Assembly: GCA_905182105.1 (NCBI GenBank)
Contig: CAJJAR010000008.1
Coordinates: 1-64,000 of the forward strand
Reading direction: 5' to 3'
Length of the DNA stretch: 64,000 bases
From: an uncultured Paracoccaceae bacterium
Lineage (GTDB): Bacteria; Pseudomonadota; Alphaproteobacteria; Rhodobacterales; Rhodobacteraceae
The notes under the pieces are model-generated. The model saw nothing but the letters and a program-made list of their open reading frames with translations, did not search any database and had not been told where the DNA came from. Both the position numbers and the translations under genes were made by a program. Shown here piece by piece: positions 28,995 to 39,117 of this stretch; position 1 is the stretch's first letter, and each line of letters starts with the position of its first letter.

Positions 28995-29660
28995 CTACCA
29001 AGGCAGCGCCGTTCCTGAATAGTCATAGAAGCTACCACTTTGCGCAGGTGTAAGGTTATCCATAACATTCACCAAATTCGCCGCCGCTTGATCCGCTGGA
29101 ACGCTTGCATGGCGGGCAAGGTACTTGGACGTGAACGGCGTTTGCACAGTTCCCGGGTGCAACGCAACGACGCTAGAATGCGGATGGCTGCGCCCCAACT
29201 CAATCGCAGAGGTGCGCACGATCTGGTTCACTGCCGCTTTAGCCGCACGGTAACTGACCCATCCACCCAATCGGTTGTCTCCGATAGACCCCACCTTGGC
29301 CGACAGCACAGAAAATACGCTGGCGCGGTCTTTTCTTAACAGGTGACTCGCATGCGCAAGAAACAGCGCAGGGCCAATAGCGTTAACCGCGAACTGATCT
29401 GCCATCGCGACAGAATCAATCGCTCTGATCGTTTTCTCAGGGGCCGCACCATTCACGCTCAGCGCCCCAGTGGCAACGATCACCCTGTCAAAGGTGCGAT
29501 CCAAGCGTCCCAAATGATCAGCGACACTTTGGGCATCCGTAATGTCCAAACCGTCAATTGAGCGTGAAAGCCCTATAACACTGTCGCCGCGCGTCGTGTG
29601 ATGGTGTGCAATCGCACCGCCAATGCCGCCCGAAGCGCCAATAATCAAAACATCTATCAT
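28995..29660 (-). CDS. short-chain dehydrogenase/reductase (SDR)
   Basis: The protein of about 221 residues is a classical-fold SDR. It has the NAD(P)-binding motif IGASGGIGGAIA at the N-terminus and the catalytic YxxxK in YRAAKAAVN near residue 150, with a preceding Ser region (LSAKVGS). A TDAQSVADHL segment fits an NADP-type enzyme. The ATG at 29660 has GAGGGT just upstream and removes a 9-residue upstream extension. It is related to the cell-signalling CsgA-like SDRs of proteobacteria; the substrate is unknown. Confidence 0.88.
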   Translation of the reverse strand: MIDVLIIGASGGIGGAIAHHHTTRGDSVIGLSRSIDGLDITDAQSVADHLGRLDRTFDRVIVATGALSVNGAAPEKTIRAIDSVAMADQFAVNAIGPALFLAHASHLLRKDRASVFSVLSAKVGSIGDNRLGGWVSYRAAKAAVNQIVRTSAIELGRSHPHSSVVALHPGTVQTPFTSKYLARHASVPADQAAANLVNVMDNLTPAQSGSFYDYSGTALPW

Positions 29661-29791
29661 ACCCTCGAGGTAGCACAGCACAAACACACTTCAACGCGGA
29701 TGGCCCAAAATCATAATGCTACGCTCCGCCTCAAAATGGCACCCCATCCAATTAGACATAAAAACCTACTTTTCATTTGAAAATCAGCGGC

Positions 29792-29797
29792 TATAAC
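29792..29797 (+). promoter_or_regulatory. -10 element of leuL-leuA transcript
   Basis: TATAAC ends seven bases before the ATG of the leucine-rich leader ORF, so transcription would start at or within a base of that ATG. The -35 region is weak (CTTTTC at 17-base spacing). This placement implies a leaderless leader-peptide mRNA. Confidence 0.5.
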
Positions 29798-29804
29798 TAC
29801 CTCA

Positions 29805-29888
29805 ATGACACGTGACGCACATACCCTGACCGCGCGCCCTCTCGGCGCAGCACTTTTGTGCGAGCTCTTGCTCCTATCCAGCCTCTGA
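29805..29888 (+). CDS. leuL: leucine-rich leader peptide of leuA
   Basis: A 27-codon ORF that starts MTRDAHTLTARPLGAAL and ends CELLLLSSL carries nine leucines, including four in a row (CTC TTG CTC CTA) shortly before the stop. It lies in the leader of leuA, the first committed enzyme of leucine synthesis, with hairpins between the two. This is the classical layout of amino-acid attenuation, in which ribosome stalling at Leu codons under starvation alters RNA folding. No Shine-Dalgarno is present and a -10 box sits seven bases upstream, so translation is probably leaderless. It is too short for routine gene finders. Confidence 0.85.
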   Translation: MTRDAHTLTARPLGAALLCELLLLSSL

Positions 29889-29938
29889 GCGTGTCCATCG
29901 GCACATCCGCTCAGAGGGTTATCCGCGAGGGTCGGATA
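29882..29938 (+). promoter_or_regulatory. leuA attenuator hairpins
   Basis: CCTCTGAGCG (29882-29891) pairs perfectly with CGCTCAGAGG (29908-29917), starting at the leader stop codon. A second hairpin, TATCCG/CGGATA (29920-29938), follows. A competing long-range pairing joins CCCTCTCGG in the leader (29837-29845) to CCGCGAGGG (29923-29931) with one mismatch. There is no clear T run, so the output may be Rho-dependent or translational rather than intrinsic termination. Confidence 0.6.
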
Positions 29939-29972
29939 CGTGCCAAGAACTAGGACACAAAAGAGAAACCAA

Positions 29973-31532
29973 ATGACATCTTCCCAAGACAACGTCGTAA
30001 TTTTCGACACCACATTGCGCGACGGCGAACAATCCCCCGGCGCAACCATGACTCACGCCGAAAAGCTTGAGATCGCTGGACTGTTGGACGAAATGGGCGT
30101 CGACATTATCGAAGCCGGCTTTCCGATTGCGTCTGAAGGCGACTTCAACGCCGTTTCAGAGATTGCCAAAAATAGTGTGAACTCAGTCATCTGCGGTTTG
30201 GCCCGTGCCCAACTGGGCGATATTGACCGCTGCTGGGAAGCCGTGAAGCACGCCGCGCAGCCCCGTATTCACACCTTTATCGGCACATCCCCATTGCACC
30301 GTGCGATCCCGAATTTGACCAAAGACGAAATGGCGATCCGGATTGAAGAAACCGTAAGCCACGCGCGCAACCTTTGCGACAACGTACAGTGGTCCCCGAT
30401 GGATGCAACACGTACTGAATTTGATTATCTGTGCCGCACCGTTGAAATAGCAATTAAAGCAGGTGCGACGACAATCAACATACCTGACACCGTGGGCTAC
30501 ACTGCGCCACGCGAAAGCGCACAATTAATCCGTGATTTGCTTGAGCATGTGCCGGGTGCCGACAACATCATCTTCGCCACGCACTGCCACAACGACCTTG
30601 GCATGGCGACGGCCAACAGCTTGGCTGCGGTTGAAGCAGGTGCACGTCAAATAGAATGCACCATCAACGGCCTTGGCGAACGCGCTGGCAATACAGCGTT
30701 GGAAGAGGTCGTAATGGCCATGAAGGTACGCAATGACATCATGCCGTATCAAACTGGTATCGACACAACCAAGCTGATGAACATCTCACGCCGCGTTGCA
30801 ACAGTTGCTGGCTTTCCTGTTCAGTTCAACAAAGCCATCGTTGGTAAAAACGCCTTTGCGCACGAATCTGGCATCCACCAAGACGGCATGTTGAAAAACG
30901 CCGAGACGTTCGAGATCATGCGCCCCGAAGATGTGGGCCTGTCTGGCACCTCCTTGCCCCTTGGCAAACATTCTGGACGCGCAGCACTGCGCGCCAAGCT
31001 GGAAGAGCTAGGCGTTGAATTAGGTGACAACCAGCTGAAGGACGTTTTTGTTCGCTTCAAAGCACTGGCTGATCGCAAGAAGGAAGTGTTTGATGACGAT
31101 TTAGTCGCCTTGATGCGCAACTCTGACGATCCTGAGAATGATCGTCTAAAAATCACGTCTTTGCGCGTTCAATGCGGAACCGAAGGGCCACAACAAGCCG
31201 ACCTAAAACTGGAAATCGATGGTACAGAACACACAGCCACCGAAACCGGCGATGGCCCAGTGGATGCAACATTCAATGCGATCAAAGCATTGGTTGAACA
31301 CGAGGCAAAACTGCAGCTTTACCAAGTGCACGCCGTGACTGAAGGCACAGATGCCCAAGCCACTGTAACAGTGCGTTTGGAAGAAGACGGTCGTATAGTA
31401 ACGGGCGAATCCGCAGACACAGACACTGTTGTTGCCTCTGCCAAAGCCTACGTCCATGCACTAAACCGCCTGCTGGTACGTCGTGAAAAATCAGGCAAAG
31501 ACACGCCTGAAATCAATTACAAAGATGCCTAA
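29973..31532 (+). CDS. leuA: 2-isopropylmalate synthase
   Basis: LeuA condenses 2-ketoisovalerate with acetyl-CoA, the first committed step of leucine biosynthesis, and is feedback-inhibited by leucine. The 519-residue protein has the DRE-TIM signature FDTTLRDGEQSPGATM at the N-terminus, the metal-binding HCHNDLGMATANS near residue 205 and NGLGERAGNT. The C-terminal leucine-binding regulatory domain spans residues about 390-510. The ATG at 29973 follows AAGAGAAACC. Expression appears to be controlled by the leuL leader just upstream. It is monocistronic with its own terminator. Confidence 0.97.
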   Translation: MTSSQDNVVIFDTTLRDGEQSPGATMTHAEKLEIAGLLDEMGVDIIEAGFPIASEGDFNAVSEIAKNSVNSVICGLARAQLGDIDRCWEAVKHAAQPRIHTFIGTSPLHRAIPNLTKDEMAIRIEETVSHARNLCDNVQWSPMDATRTEFDYLCRTVEIAIKAGATTINIPDTVGYTAPRESAQLIRDLLEHVPGADNIIFATHCHNDLGMATANSLAAVEAGARQIECTINGLGERAGNTALEEVVMAMKVRNDIMPYQTGIDTTKLMNISRRVATVAGFPVQFNKAIVGKNAFAHESGIHQDGMLKNAETFEIMRPEDVGLSGTSLPLGKHSGRAALRAKLEELGVELGDNQLKDVFVRFKALADRKKEVFDDDLVALMRNSDDPENDRLKITSLRVQCGTEGPQQADLKLEIDGTEHTATETGDGPVDATFNAIKALVEHEAKLQLYQVHAVTEGTDAQATVTVRLEEDGRIVTGESADTDTVVASAKAYVHALNRLLVRREKSGKDTPEINYKDA

Positions 31533-31539
31533 TAAAATA

Positions 31540-31562
31540 GGGTGCGCATTATCTGCGCGCCC
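31540..31562 (+). terminator. terminator of leuA
   Basis: GGGTGCGCA and TGCGCGCCC pair (one G-U) around a 5-base loop, starting 7 bases after the leuA stop. A pyrimidine-rich tail follows. Confidence 0.65.
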
Positions 31563-31597
31563 CACCCTCCTTCTCTTGTTCCTAAATATCCCGGAGT

Positions 31598-31614
31598 CTG
31601 AGGCAGCACCTCAG
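31598..31614. terminator. CTGAGG/CCTCAG hairpin after VOC gene
   Basis: A 6-bp perfect stem with a 5-base loop lies about 20 bases beyond the stop of the minus-strand VOC gene. It is in the shared 3' space with leuA and may serve as a weak terminator. Confidence 0.4.
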
Positions 31615-31634
31615 TCCACCAGAAAACCCAATCC

Positions 31635-32222
31635 CTAACCTCGGTAAGGATCCCGCGCGCCGCGATCCGCAGACAATGAGTGTTGGGACCGCTCCACAAT
31701 CAACTCAACAGCATCCGCCAAATGCACTTCCCCAATCGCCATATCCCCTGCAGAAACACGAAGCTTGTGCGCCTCCAACATGACTTCAGCATGGGATGAT
31801 CCACGTGGTGGGATGAACTTGTAACAGGCCAGTTCGATCAACTGCCCAAGCGGGTCTTTGAAATATACCGAATCCATAAACCCGCGATCTTTAACGCCCG
31901 AATGCCCGATATCACGTGCCTCCAACCGTTTGGGCACTTGAGTGAACATCGCACGGTCGACCTCAAACGCCAGATGATGCACACAGCCAATATCCATCGA
32001 CGTGCGCGTCCGATCAGGTTTGCGGTTCTCATTCGTAAACACAGTGATCAAACGCCCGTCGCCCGGATCAAAATATAGATGCCCTTCATTGGGGTCATCA
32101 AGGTTCGGTTGATCAAAGATAAACGGCATGCCCAGCAGCCCTTCCCAAAAATCAATCGACGTCTGGCGATCTGCACCTGTCAACGTAATGTGATGGACGC
32201 CCAGCACTTGAATTTTGCGCAT
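31635..32222 (-). CDS. VOC-family (glyoxalase/dioxygenase) protein
   Basis: The 195-residue protein has one or two beta-alpha-beta-beta-beta modules of the vicinal oxygen chelate superfamily. It begins VLGVHHITLTGAD with the first metal His, has VHHLAFEVD near residue 85, and has the ring-cleavage-like end SVYFKDPLGQLIELA with the metal-ligand Glu. It resembles extradiol dioxygenases and glyoxalase-like enzymes; the actual substrate is unknown. It is convergent with leuA and divergent from mreB. Confidence 0.82.
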   Translation of the reverse strand: MRKIQVLGVHHITLTGADRQTSIDFWEGLLGMPFIFDQPNLDDPNEGHLYFDPGDGRLITVFTNENRKPDRTRTSMDIGCVHHLAFEVDRAMFTQVPKRLEARDIGHSGVKDRGFMDSVYFKDPLGQLIELACYKFIPPRGSSHAEVMLEAHKLRVSAGDMAIGEVHLADAVELIVERSQHSLSADRGARDPYRG

Positions 32223-32433
32223 TCTATTCTCCTTACTCGGTTAGAGTTAGCCTATCGAACAACGCCGCCTGACGGAATGAGGCAAATTAGGTCCAAAATG
32301 CGCGGATTGCCGCCCCAGCTGAGCAGCATTCCCTCTTTCACCCAAAGCGCCATCGCCTTATAAGATAGCGTGTCCATTCAATACGACTCATGGGCGACTT
32401 CAATGCCACGCGCTATTACCTACAAGGCCTTAA

Positions 32434-33483
<1,050 letters not shown>

Positions 33484-33583
33484 TACAAACGCCCAAACAG
33501 CCCAAATCGCTTGCCACATCCGGTCAAATCTTGGACAGTCCAAGTAGCCATTCAAGGGCTGACTACCGCAGGAAATAACCGCC

Positions 33584-34492
33584 TTGGCCAACGATCGATC
33601 AAACAGTCAGAATTACACCCGCCCTTTGCGCAGGTTGCTTTTGGTTGTCGTATCCTTGGTCTTGATCGCGACCTTTCTGGTTTGGCGCATCGACAGCCCA
33701 CGTGTAGAACGGTTTCGCGCCCAAGTCACCGACCGGATCGTTCCAAACTTTGACTGGGCCATGGCCCCTGTCACCGGTGCGGTGAACTTGTTTCATGATT
33801 ATCAAAGCTACAACCGTATTGCAGAACAAAACCAAGAACTGCACCGCGAGTTGCGCAAAATGCAATCGTGGAAAGAAGCCGCACTACAACTTGAACAAGA
33901 GAACGCCCGTCTGCTTGACCTAAACAGCGTACGCCTTGATCCCCGCCTAACATTCATCACCGGTGTTGTTCTCGCCGATAGCGGATCACCCTTTCGCCAA
34001 TCCGTTCTGCTGAACGTTGGCGCACGTGATGGCCTTGTCGACGGCTGGGCCACCATGGACGGTATTGGCTTGGTTGGTCGTATTTCTGGTGTAGCGAAAA
34101 ACACCAGCCGTGTTATTTTACTTACTGATGCGTCCAGTCGCATTCCTGTTACCATTCAACCCTCCGGCCAGCGTGCGATTGTTGCTGGTGACAACAGTGC
34201 CGCACCGCCTATCAATTTCATCGAAAGTCCCGATCTTGTGCGCCCCGGTGACCGTGTTGTCAGCTCAGGCGACGGCGGAGTATTTCCTGCCGGTCTGGTT
34301 ATCGGTCAGGTCGCAGCTGACCCCAGTGGCCGTTTACGTGTCCGCCTTGCCGCTGACTATGAACGGCTAAAATTCTTGCGCGTCTTGCGCAGCCACCCCA
34401 CCGAACCTGTGACCGACACCGCAAATGTTTTGACAAACAATATCGGTACGTCTGAACCAACAAGCGGTGAAGAGGCTCCAGCCAGTGAGTGA
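33584..34492 (+). CDS. mreC: rod shape-determining protein MreC
   Basis: A bitopic inner-membrane protein whose periplasmic part links MreB to PBP2. After a basic N-terminus there is one membrane helix (LLLVVVSLVLIATFLVW), a coiled coil (about residues 75-110, YNRIAEQNQELHRELRKM) and the beta-domain with SGDGGVFPAGLVIG. The chosen start is a TTG with AGGAAA upstream; no ATG fits. The C-terminal tail after about residue 280 is low-complexity. It overlaps mreD, indicating coupled translation. Confidence 0.95.
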   Translation: MANDRSNSQNYTRPLRRLLLVVVSLVLIATFLVWRIDSPRVERFRAQVTDRIVPNFDWAMAPVTGAVNLFHDYQSYNRIAEQNQELHRELRKMQSWKEAALQLEQENARLLDLNSVRLDPRLTFITGVVLADSGSPFRQSVLLNVGARDGLVDGWATMDGIGLVGRISGVAKNTSRVILLTDASSRIPVTIQPSGQRAIVAGDNSAAPPINFIESPDLVRPGDRVVSSGDGGVFPAGLVIGQVAADPSGRLRVRLAADYERLKFLRVLRSHPTEPVTDTANVLTNNIGTSEPTSGEEAPASE

Positions 34493-35024
34493 ACACCAGA
34501 CATCGCGGATTTGGATTATGCGTGGTTGGTTCATCGTGCTGGGATTGGCGACCTTGTTCATCCACCTACTCCCCCTCAACGCAATGTCACGCCCTTGGGC
34601 CACGCCCGATCTACTTTTAGGTTTTGCCTTTGCATGGTCAGTCCGCAAGCCTGCATACGTCCCAATCGTATTGCTGGGGATGATGTTATTGCTATCGGAC
34701 CTTTTACTGCAACGCCCCCCAGGCCTATGGGCGTTCTTGGGTCTTCTTTGTTGTGAAAGCCTCAAGGGGCGCGCCAAACGTTTACGTGCATCGAACTTCG
34801 CCTCTGAATGGCTTACAGTCATTGTAATGTTGGCTGGCGCTACTATTTCTTACCGCATCATCTTGGCCATGCTTTTGGTCGACCAACCGAACTTAGGATC
34901 GCAACTCATCCAAACGATAACAACGATCCTATACTACCCAGTCATCGCTTTTGCGGCCCACGTCTTCATGGGAGTGCGCAAAGGCATCCCTGGCGATTTG
35001 GACACACGTGGAGGCAGCCTGTGA
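34485..35024 (+). CDS. mreD: rod shape-determining protein MreD
   Basis: A small integral membrane protein of about 179 residues with five or six membrane helices, completing the MreBCD set. The GTG at 34485 overlaps mreC by eight bases and has AGAGG nine bases upstream; an earlier GTG at 34467 is possible. The segment RPWATPDLLLGFAFAWSVRKP is typical of alphaproteobacterial MreD. Its TGA overlaps the GTG of mrdA. Confidence 0.92.
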   Translation: MSEHQTSRIWIMRGWFIVLGLATLFIHLLPLNAMSRPWATPDLLLGFAFAWSVRKPAYVPIVLLGMMLLLSDLLLQRPPGLWAFLGLLCCESLKGRAKRLRASNFASEWLTVIVMLAGATISYRIILAMLLVDQPNLGSQLIQTITTILYYPVIAFAAHVFMGVRKGIPGDLDTRGGSL

Positions 35025-36964
35025 AACGCAAAAACGCCGATCACGAAGCAAACCAAAGTTTGTTATCACGCCGCGCGTTGGTTGTCGGCGGACTACAGCT
35101 TGTGTTGGTTGGCGCACTGGCTGCGCGTATGCGTCATCTCCAAATCAATGAGGCCGATCAATTCCGGACATTGGCAGAAGAGAACAGGATCAAGTTTAAA
35201 CTGATCCCACCCGAACGCGGTGAAGTGTTTGATCGCAACGGCGTTCAATTGGCACAAAACATCCCAAACTATCAGATCAAGATGGTGCGCGAAGACACCC
35301 GCGACGTTGAGGCTGTGATCGCACGCCTCAGCAAGATCATCGATTTGGATGATCAAACCATTGAACGCGCTGTCGCACTGATCAAACGCAGTGCACCGTT
35401 CTACCCCGTCACCATCGCTGAAGATGTGACTTGGGAAGACATCAGCCGCGTATCAGTCAACGCACCCGCACTGCCCGGTGTGACACCAGAAGTCGGCCTT
35501 TCCCGCGTTTATCCACTGGGCTCAGATTTCGCACATATCTTGGGTTATGTTGGCCCAGTCAGTGACTACGATCTGAAAAAGATCAATGACCCAGATCCTT
35601 TGCTGCGAATTTCACGGTTCCAGATTGGTAAGGTAGGTGTGGAAGCCAAAGAAGAAATTCGTTTGCGTGGTTCTGCGGGAAACAAGCAAATAGAGGTCAA
35701 CGCAGCTGGCCGCGAAATGCGCGAACTGAGACGGCGCGAGGGCAAACCAGGAGCAAACATTCAGCTAACAATTGACTCCAAACTGCAAAACTATTTGCAG
35801 GCCCGCCTAGACGGCGAAAGCGCCAGTGCGGTTGTGATCGATTGTGAAACTGGCGATCTGGTCGCAATTGGGTCAGCACCAACTTACGATCCAAACCTCT
35901 TTGTATCTGGCATTTCCGTCGCCGATTACCGCGAGCTGACAGACAATAAATTCCGTCCGTTGGCGTCTAAAGCAGTCCAAGGGACCTATCCCCCCGGATC
36001 AACGTTCAAGATGATCACCGCAATGGCAGCCCTTGAAGAAGGCATTATCGGGCCTGACGACACGGTACGCTGCAACGGTCACCTCGAAGTGGCCGACCGC
36101 AAATTCCACTGCTGGAAACGCTCTGGTCACGGCAGCGTTGATCTGAAGAACTCGCTCAAGCGCAGTTGCGATGTTTACTACTATGACCTGGCGTTGAAAG
36201 TCGGCATCGAAAAGATTTCCGCAATGGCCAACGTCTTTGGATTAGGTGTGCGCCATAACGTTGAAATGTCCGCAGTTGCCCGTGGCCTGACACCGACCAA
36301 AGCTTGGAAAAACCGCGTTCATGGCAAAGATTGGGTAATCGGCGATACCGTCAATGCCTCCATCGGACAGGGCAACATGCTTGCCTCCCCATTACAACTC
36401 GCCGTGATGACCGCGCGCCTTGCAACAGGTCGCGAAGTGACGCCACGCTTAGTAAAATCTGTAGACGGCGTTGAACAAGCATCAGGTGCTGGTGGACCGC
36501 TCAAGGTGGACCAGAACAACCTAAAGAAGATGCGCAAAGCGATGTTTGCCGTGGTCAATGACCGAGGGGGCACCGCCAACAAAAGCCGCATTACAATTGA
36601 GAACATGCGCATGGCCGGCAAAACTGGCACCAGCCAAGTGCGTAACATTTCTGCCGCCGAACGGCGAACCGGCGTTATTCGAAATGAAGATTTACCATGG
36701 GAACGGCGTGACCACGCCTTGTTCGTAGACTTCGCACCTGCAGACAATCCTAAATATGCTGTGGCTGTTATTGTGGAACACGGTGGGAGTGGCTCAACAG
36801 CCGCGGCCCCTATCGCGCGCGACATTACACTTCAGGCGCTATACAATGGACCACCGCCACTAGAGGCATATCCATCCAAAGACCGTGGTCGCATCCGCAG
36901 CCAACAAAAGCGCCTCGCGAAAATGCGCCCAATGGCCAAAACTCAGGATGCCGACAAAACATGA
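35021..36964 (+). CDS. mrdA: penicillin-binding protein 2
   Basis: PBP2 is the class B transpeptidase that cross-links new lateral wall with RodA. The 647-residue protein starts at a GTG overlapping mreD by four bases. It has a membrane helix near residues 20-40, the pedestal domain (PPERGEVFDRNG) and the transpeptidase motifs STFK (in YPPGSTFKMITA), SCD (in KRSCDVYYYDLA) and KTGT (in MAGKTGTSQVR). The long open frame upstream of 35021 is out of phase with mreD and is not coding. Confidence 0.96.
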   Translation: MKRKNADHEANQSLLSRRALVVGGLQLVLVGALAARMRHLQINEADQFRTLAEENRIKFKLIPPERGEVFDRNGVQLAQNIPNYQIKMVREDTRDVEAVIARLSKIIDLDDQTIERAVALIKRSAPFYPVTIAEDVTWEDISRVSVNAPALPGVTPEVGLSRVYPLGSDFAHILGYVGPVSDYDLKKINDPDPLLRISRFQIGKVGVEAKEEIRLRGSAGNKQIEVNAAGREMRELRRREGKPGANIQLTIDSKLQNYLQARLDGESASAVVIDCETGDLVAIGSAPTYDPNLFVSGISVADYRELTDNKFRPLASKAVQGTYPPGSTFKMITAMAALEEGIIGPDDTVRCNGHLEVADRKFHCWKRSGHGSVDLKNSLKRSCDVYYYDLALKVGIEKISAMANVFGLGVRHNVEMSAVARGLTPTKAWKNRVHGKDWVIGDTVNASIGQGNMLASPLQLAVMTARLATGREVTPRLVKSVDGVEQASGAGGPLKVDQNNLKKMRKAMFAVVNDRGGTANKSRITIENMRMAGKTGTSQVRNISAAERRTGVIRNEDLPWERRDHALFVDFAPADNPKYAVAVIVEHGGSGSTAAAPIARDITLQALYNGPPPLEAYPSKDRGRIRSQQKRLAKMRPMAKTQDADKT

Positions 36965-38100
36965 GTTATCTTGAGTATACGGTAAAATCGACGCCAACGG
37001 GCCTGCGTAAAATTCTGTTCCTGAGCTGGCCTCTCACACTCTTGCTCAGCTCAGTCGCCTGTGTCGGTTTCCTCATGCTCTACTCAGTGGCAGGTGGCAG
37101 CTTCACCCCTTGGGCCGAACCGCAAATGAAACGCTTTGCTGTTGGTTTGATTCTGATGATTGCGATTGGGGTGACCCCAATTTGGTTTTGGCGCAACCTC
37201 TCTGGGTTTTGCTACGGCGTTACAGTGATACTTTTGGTTGCCGTTGATCTCTTCGGGGAAGAAGGCAAAGGCGCACAACGCTGGATCGACCTTGGATTCA
37301 TGCGCTTGCAACCATCCGAGTTGATGAAAATTACCCTCGTTATGTTTCTGGCAGCATATTATGACTGGTTGCCGCCCGAAAAGAAATCGCGCCCCCTTTG
37401 GGTTTTGTTGCCCATTGCCATCATCTTGTTGCCAACAGCGTTGGTAATTCAACAACCCGACCTTGGCACCTCGCTTCTTTTGGTTATGGCTGGTGGTGGC
37501 ATCATGTTTCTTGCAGGCGTACACTGGGCCTATTTCGCAGCAGTAATCGCATCTGGTGTCGGTCTTATCGTGGCCGTTTTCCAAAGTCGCGAAACAAGTT
37601 GGCAGTTGCTCAACAACTACCAATACCACCGCATCGACACCTTTATTGATCCAAGCGCCGATCCACTGGGAGCAGGTTATCACATCACCCAATCCAAGAT
37701 CGCACTTGGGTCAGGCGGGTGGACAGGGCGCGGGTTTATGCAAGGGCCCCAAAGCCGTCTGAACTTCCTGCCTGAAAAACACACCGACTTTATCTTCACC
37801 ACCTTAGCCGAAGAATTCGGGTTTGTTGGCGGGATTTCTTTACTTGCAATATACCTGCTGATAATCTTCTTTTGCATCGCCTCAGCACTGGTAAACCGCG
37901 ATCGATTTTCATCGCTTTTGATCCTTGGGATCGCGCTCAACTTCTTTCTCTTCTTCTCAGTGAATATGGCAATGGTCATGGGGCTGATCCCCGTCGTTGG
38001 CGTTCCACTGCCACTTGTCAGCTACGGCGGCTCCGCCATGCTGGTTCTTATGCTCGCCTTTGGTCTGGTCCAAAGCGCACATGTCCACAGGCCAAGATAG
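36961..38100 (+). CDS. rodA: peptidoglycan glycosyltransferase RodA
   Basis: RodA is the SEDS-family glycosyltransferase that polymerises lipid II in partnership with PBP2. The 379-residue protein has about ten membrane helices and SEDS motifs GKGAQRWIDLGFMRLQPSE near residue 100, FLPEKHTDFIFTTLAEEFG near residue 270, and VGVPLPLVSYGGSAML near the C-terminus. It overlaps mrdA by four bases (ATGA). This ends the rod-shape cluster. Confidence 0.96.
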   Translation: MSYLEYTVKSTPTGLRKILFLSWPLTLLLSSVACVGFLMLYSVAGGSFTPWAEPQMKRFAVGLILMIAIGVTPIWFWRNLSGFCYGVTVILLVAVDLFGEEGKGAQRWIDLGFMRLQPSELMKITLVMFLAAYYDWLPPEKKSRPLWVLLPIAIILLPTALVIQQPDLGTSLLLVMAGGGIMFLAGVHWAYFAAVIASGVGLIVAVFQSRETSWQLLNNYQYHRIDTFIDPSADPLGAGYHITQSKIALGSGGWTGRGFMQGPQSRLNFLPEKHTDFIFTTLAEEFGFVGGISLLAIYLLIIFFCIASALVNRDRFSSLLILGIALNFFLFFSVNMAMVMGLIPVVGVPLPLVSYGGSAMLVLMLAFGLVQSAHVHRPR

Positions 38101-38109
38101 GTTTCGTAA

Positions 38110-39045
38110 ATGACACTCAACATCCTATTCGCAGCAAAAAAAGAACGCTGGCCTTTGTATGAAGGGCCGTTGAACGATGCGTTCAAAACAGCCGGCCTAG
38201 ACGATGTGCATCTGGCATTCGACATTGCGCCAGCGGATGTGGATTACATCGTCTATGCACCCAACTCAGACCTCAAAGACTTCACACCCTACACAAAGGC
38301 CAAGGCAGTCTTGAACCTGTGGGCGGGTGTCGAAGGGATCGTGGGCAACCAAACCCTAACCATCCCACTCACCCGTATGGTCGATCCCGGCCTCACCCAA
38401 GGGATGATTGAATGGGTGTGCGGCCATGTGATGCGCCACCATTTGGGGATGGACGCACATATCAACAACCCAACCCATGAATGGGCACCCAGCCCACCAG
38501 CCCTTGCATGGGACCGCTCAGTGGTAGTGTTTGGCATGGGTGAACTCGGCAGCGCCTGCGCATCCACATTGGCAAAATTCGGCTTCAATGTCTCCGGCTG
38601 GAGCAGGTCAGAAAAAACTATCGAAGGCGTCACATCCTATCACGGCGCAGAGGGGCTAAAAACAGCACTTTCAAAGGCCGAAATCGCGGTACTCCTTCTG
38701 CCGGATACGCCTGCCACAAACAACACACTCAACGCTGAAACCTTTGCAATGATGCCTAAAGGGGCCACAATCATTAACCCGGGGCGCGGACCGCTCATAG
38801 ACGACAATGCACTTTTGCAATCGCTCGATGCTGAACAAATCAGCCACGCAACACTCGATACATTCCGCATCGAACCGCTGCCAACGGATCACCCATATTG
38901 GGCGCACCCAAAGGTCACAGTCACACCCCACATCGCAGCCGAAACACGGGCGAAATACTCCAGCCTAACAATCGCAGAAAACGTCAAACGCGGGCAAGCA
39001 GGCGAGCCGTTCCTACACCTCGTAGATCGCAGCGCTGGCTACTAA
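38110..39045 (+). CDS. glyoxylate/hydroxypyruvate reductase A-like
   Basis: A D-2-hydroxyacid dehydrogenase of 311 residues related to GhrA. The NAD(P)-binding motif is VFGMGELGSACASTLAKFG near residue 140. The Arg-Glu-His catalytic set fits NPGRGPLIDD (Arg), the Glu in FRIEPLP, and the His in VTPHIAAETR. GhrA-type enzymes reduce glyoxylate and hydroxypyruvate. It lies nine bases after rodA and could be co-transcribed, although the function is unrelated. Confidence 0.88.
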   Translation: MTLNILFAAKKERWPLYEGPLNDAFKTAGLDDVHLAFDIAPADVDYIVYAPNSDLKDFTPYTKAKAVLNLWAGVEGIVGNQTLTIPLTRMVDPGLTQGMIEWVCGHVMRHHLGMDAHINNPTHEWAPSPPALAWDRSVVVFGMGELGSACASTLAKFGFNVSGWSRSEKTIEGVTSYHGAEGLKTALSKAEIAVLLLPDTPATNNTLNAETFAMMPKGATIINPGRGPLIDDNALLQSLDAEQISHATLDTFRIEPLPTDHPYWAHPKVTVTPHIAAETRAKYSSLTIAENVKRGQAGEPFLHLVDRSAGY

Positions 39046-39117
39046 CCACCCCTACTTCATCTCACCAAATAATCTCCGGGGGAGACGCGCGACGGGGACA
39101 GCGCCCCCAAGCACGGT

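Noticed and set aside
34808-35020. Long open frame upstream of mrdA
   Set aside because: It overlaps mreD in another phase; family length and the GTGA overlap place the mrdA start at 35021.
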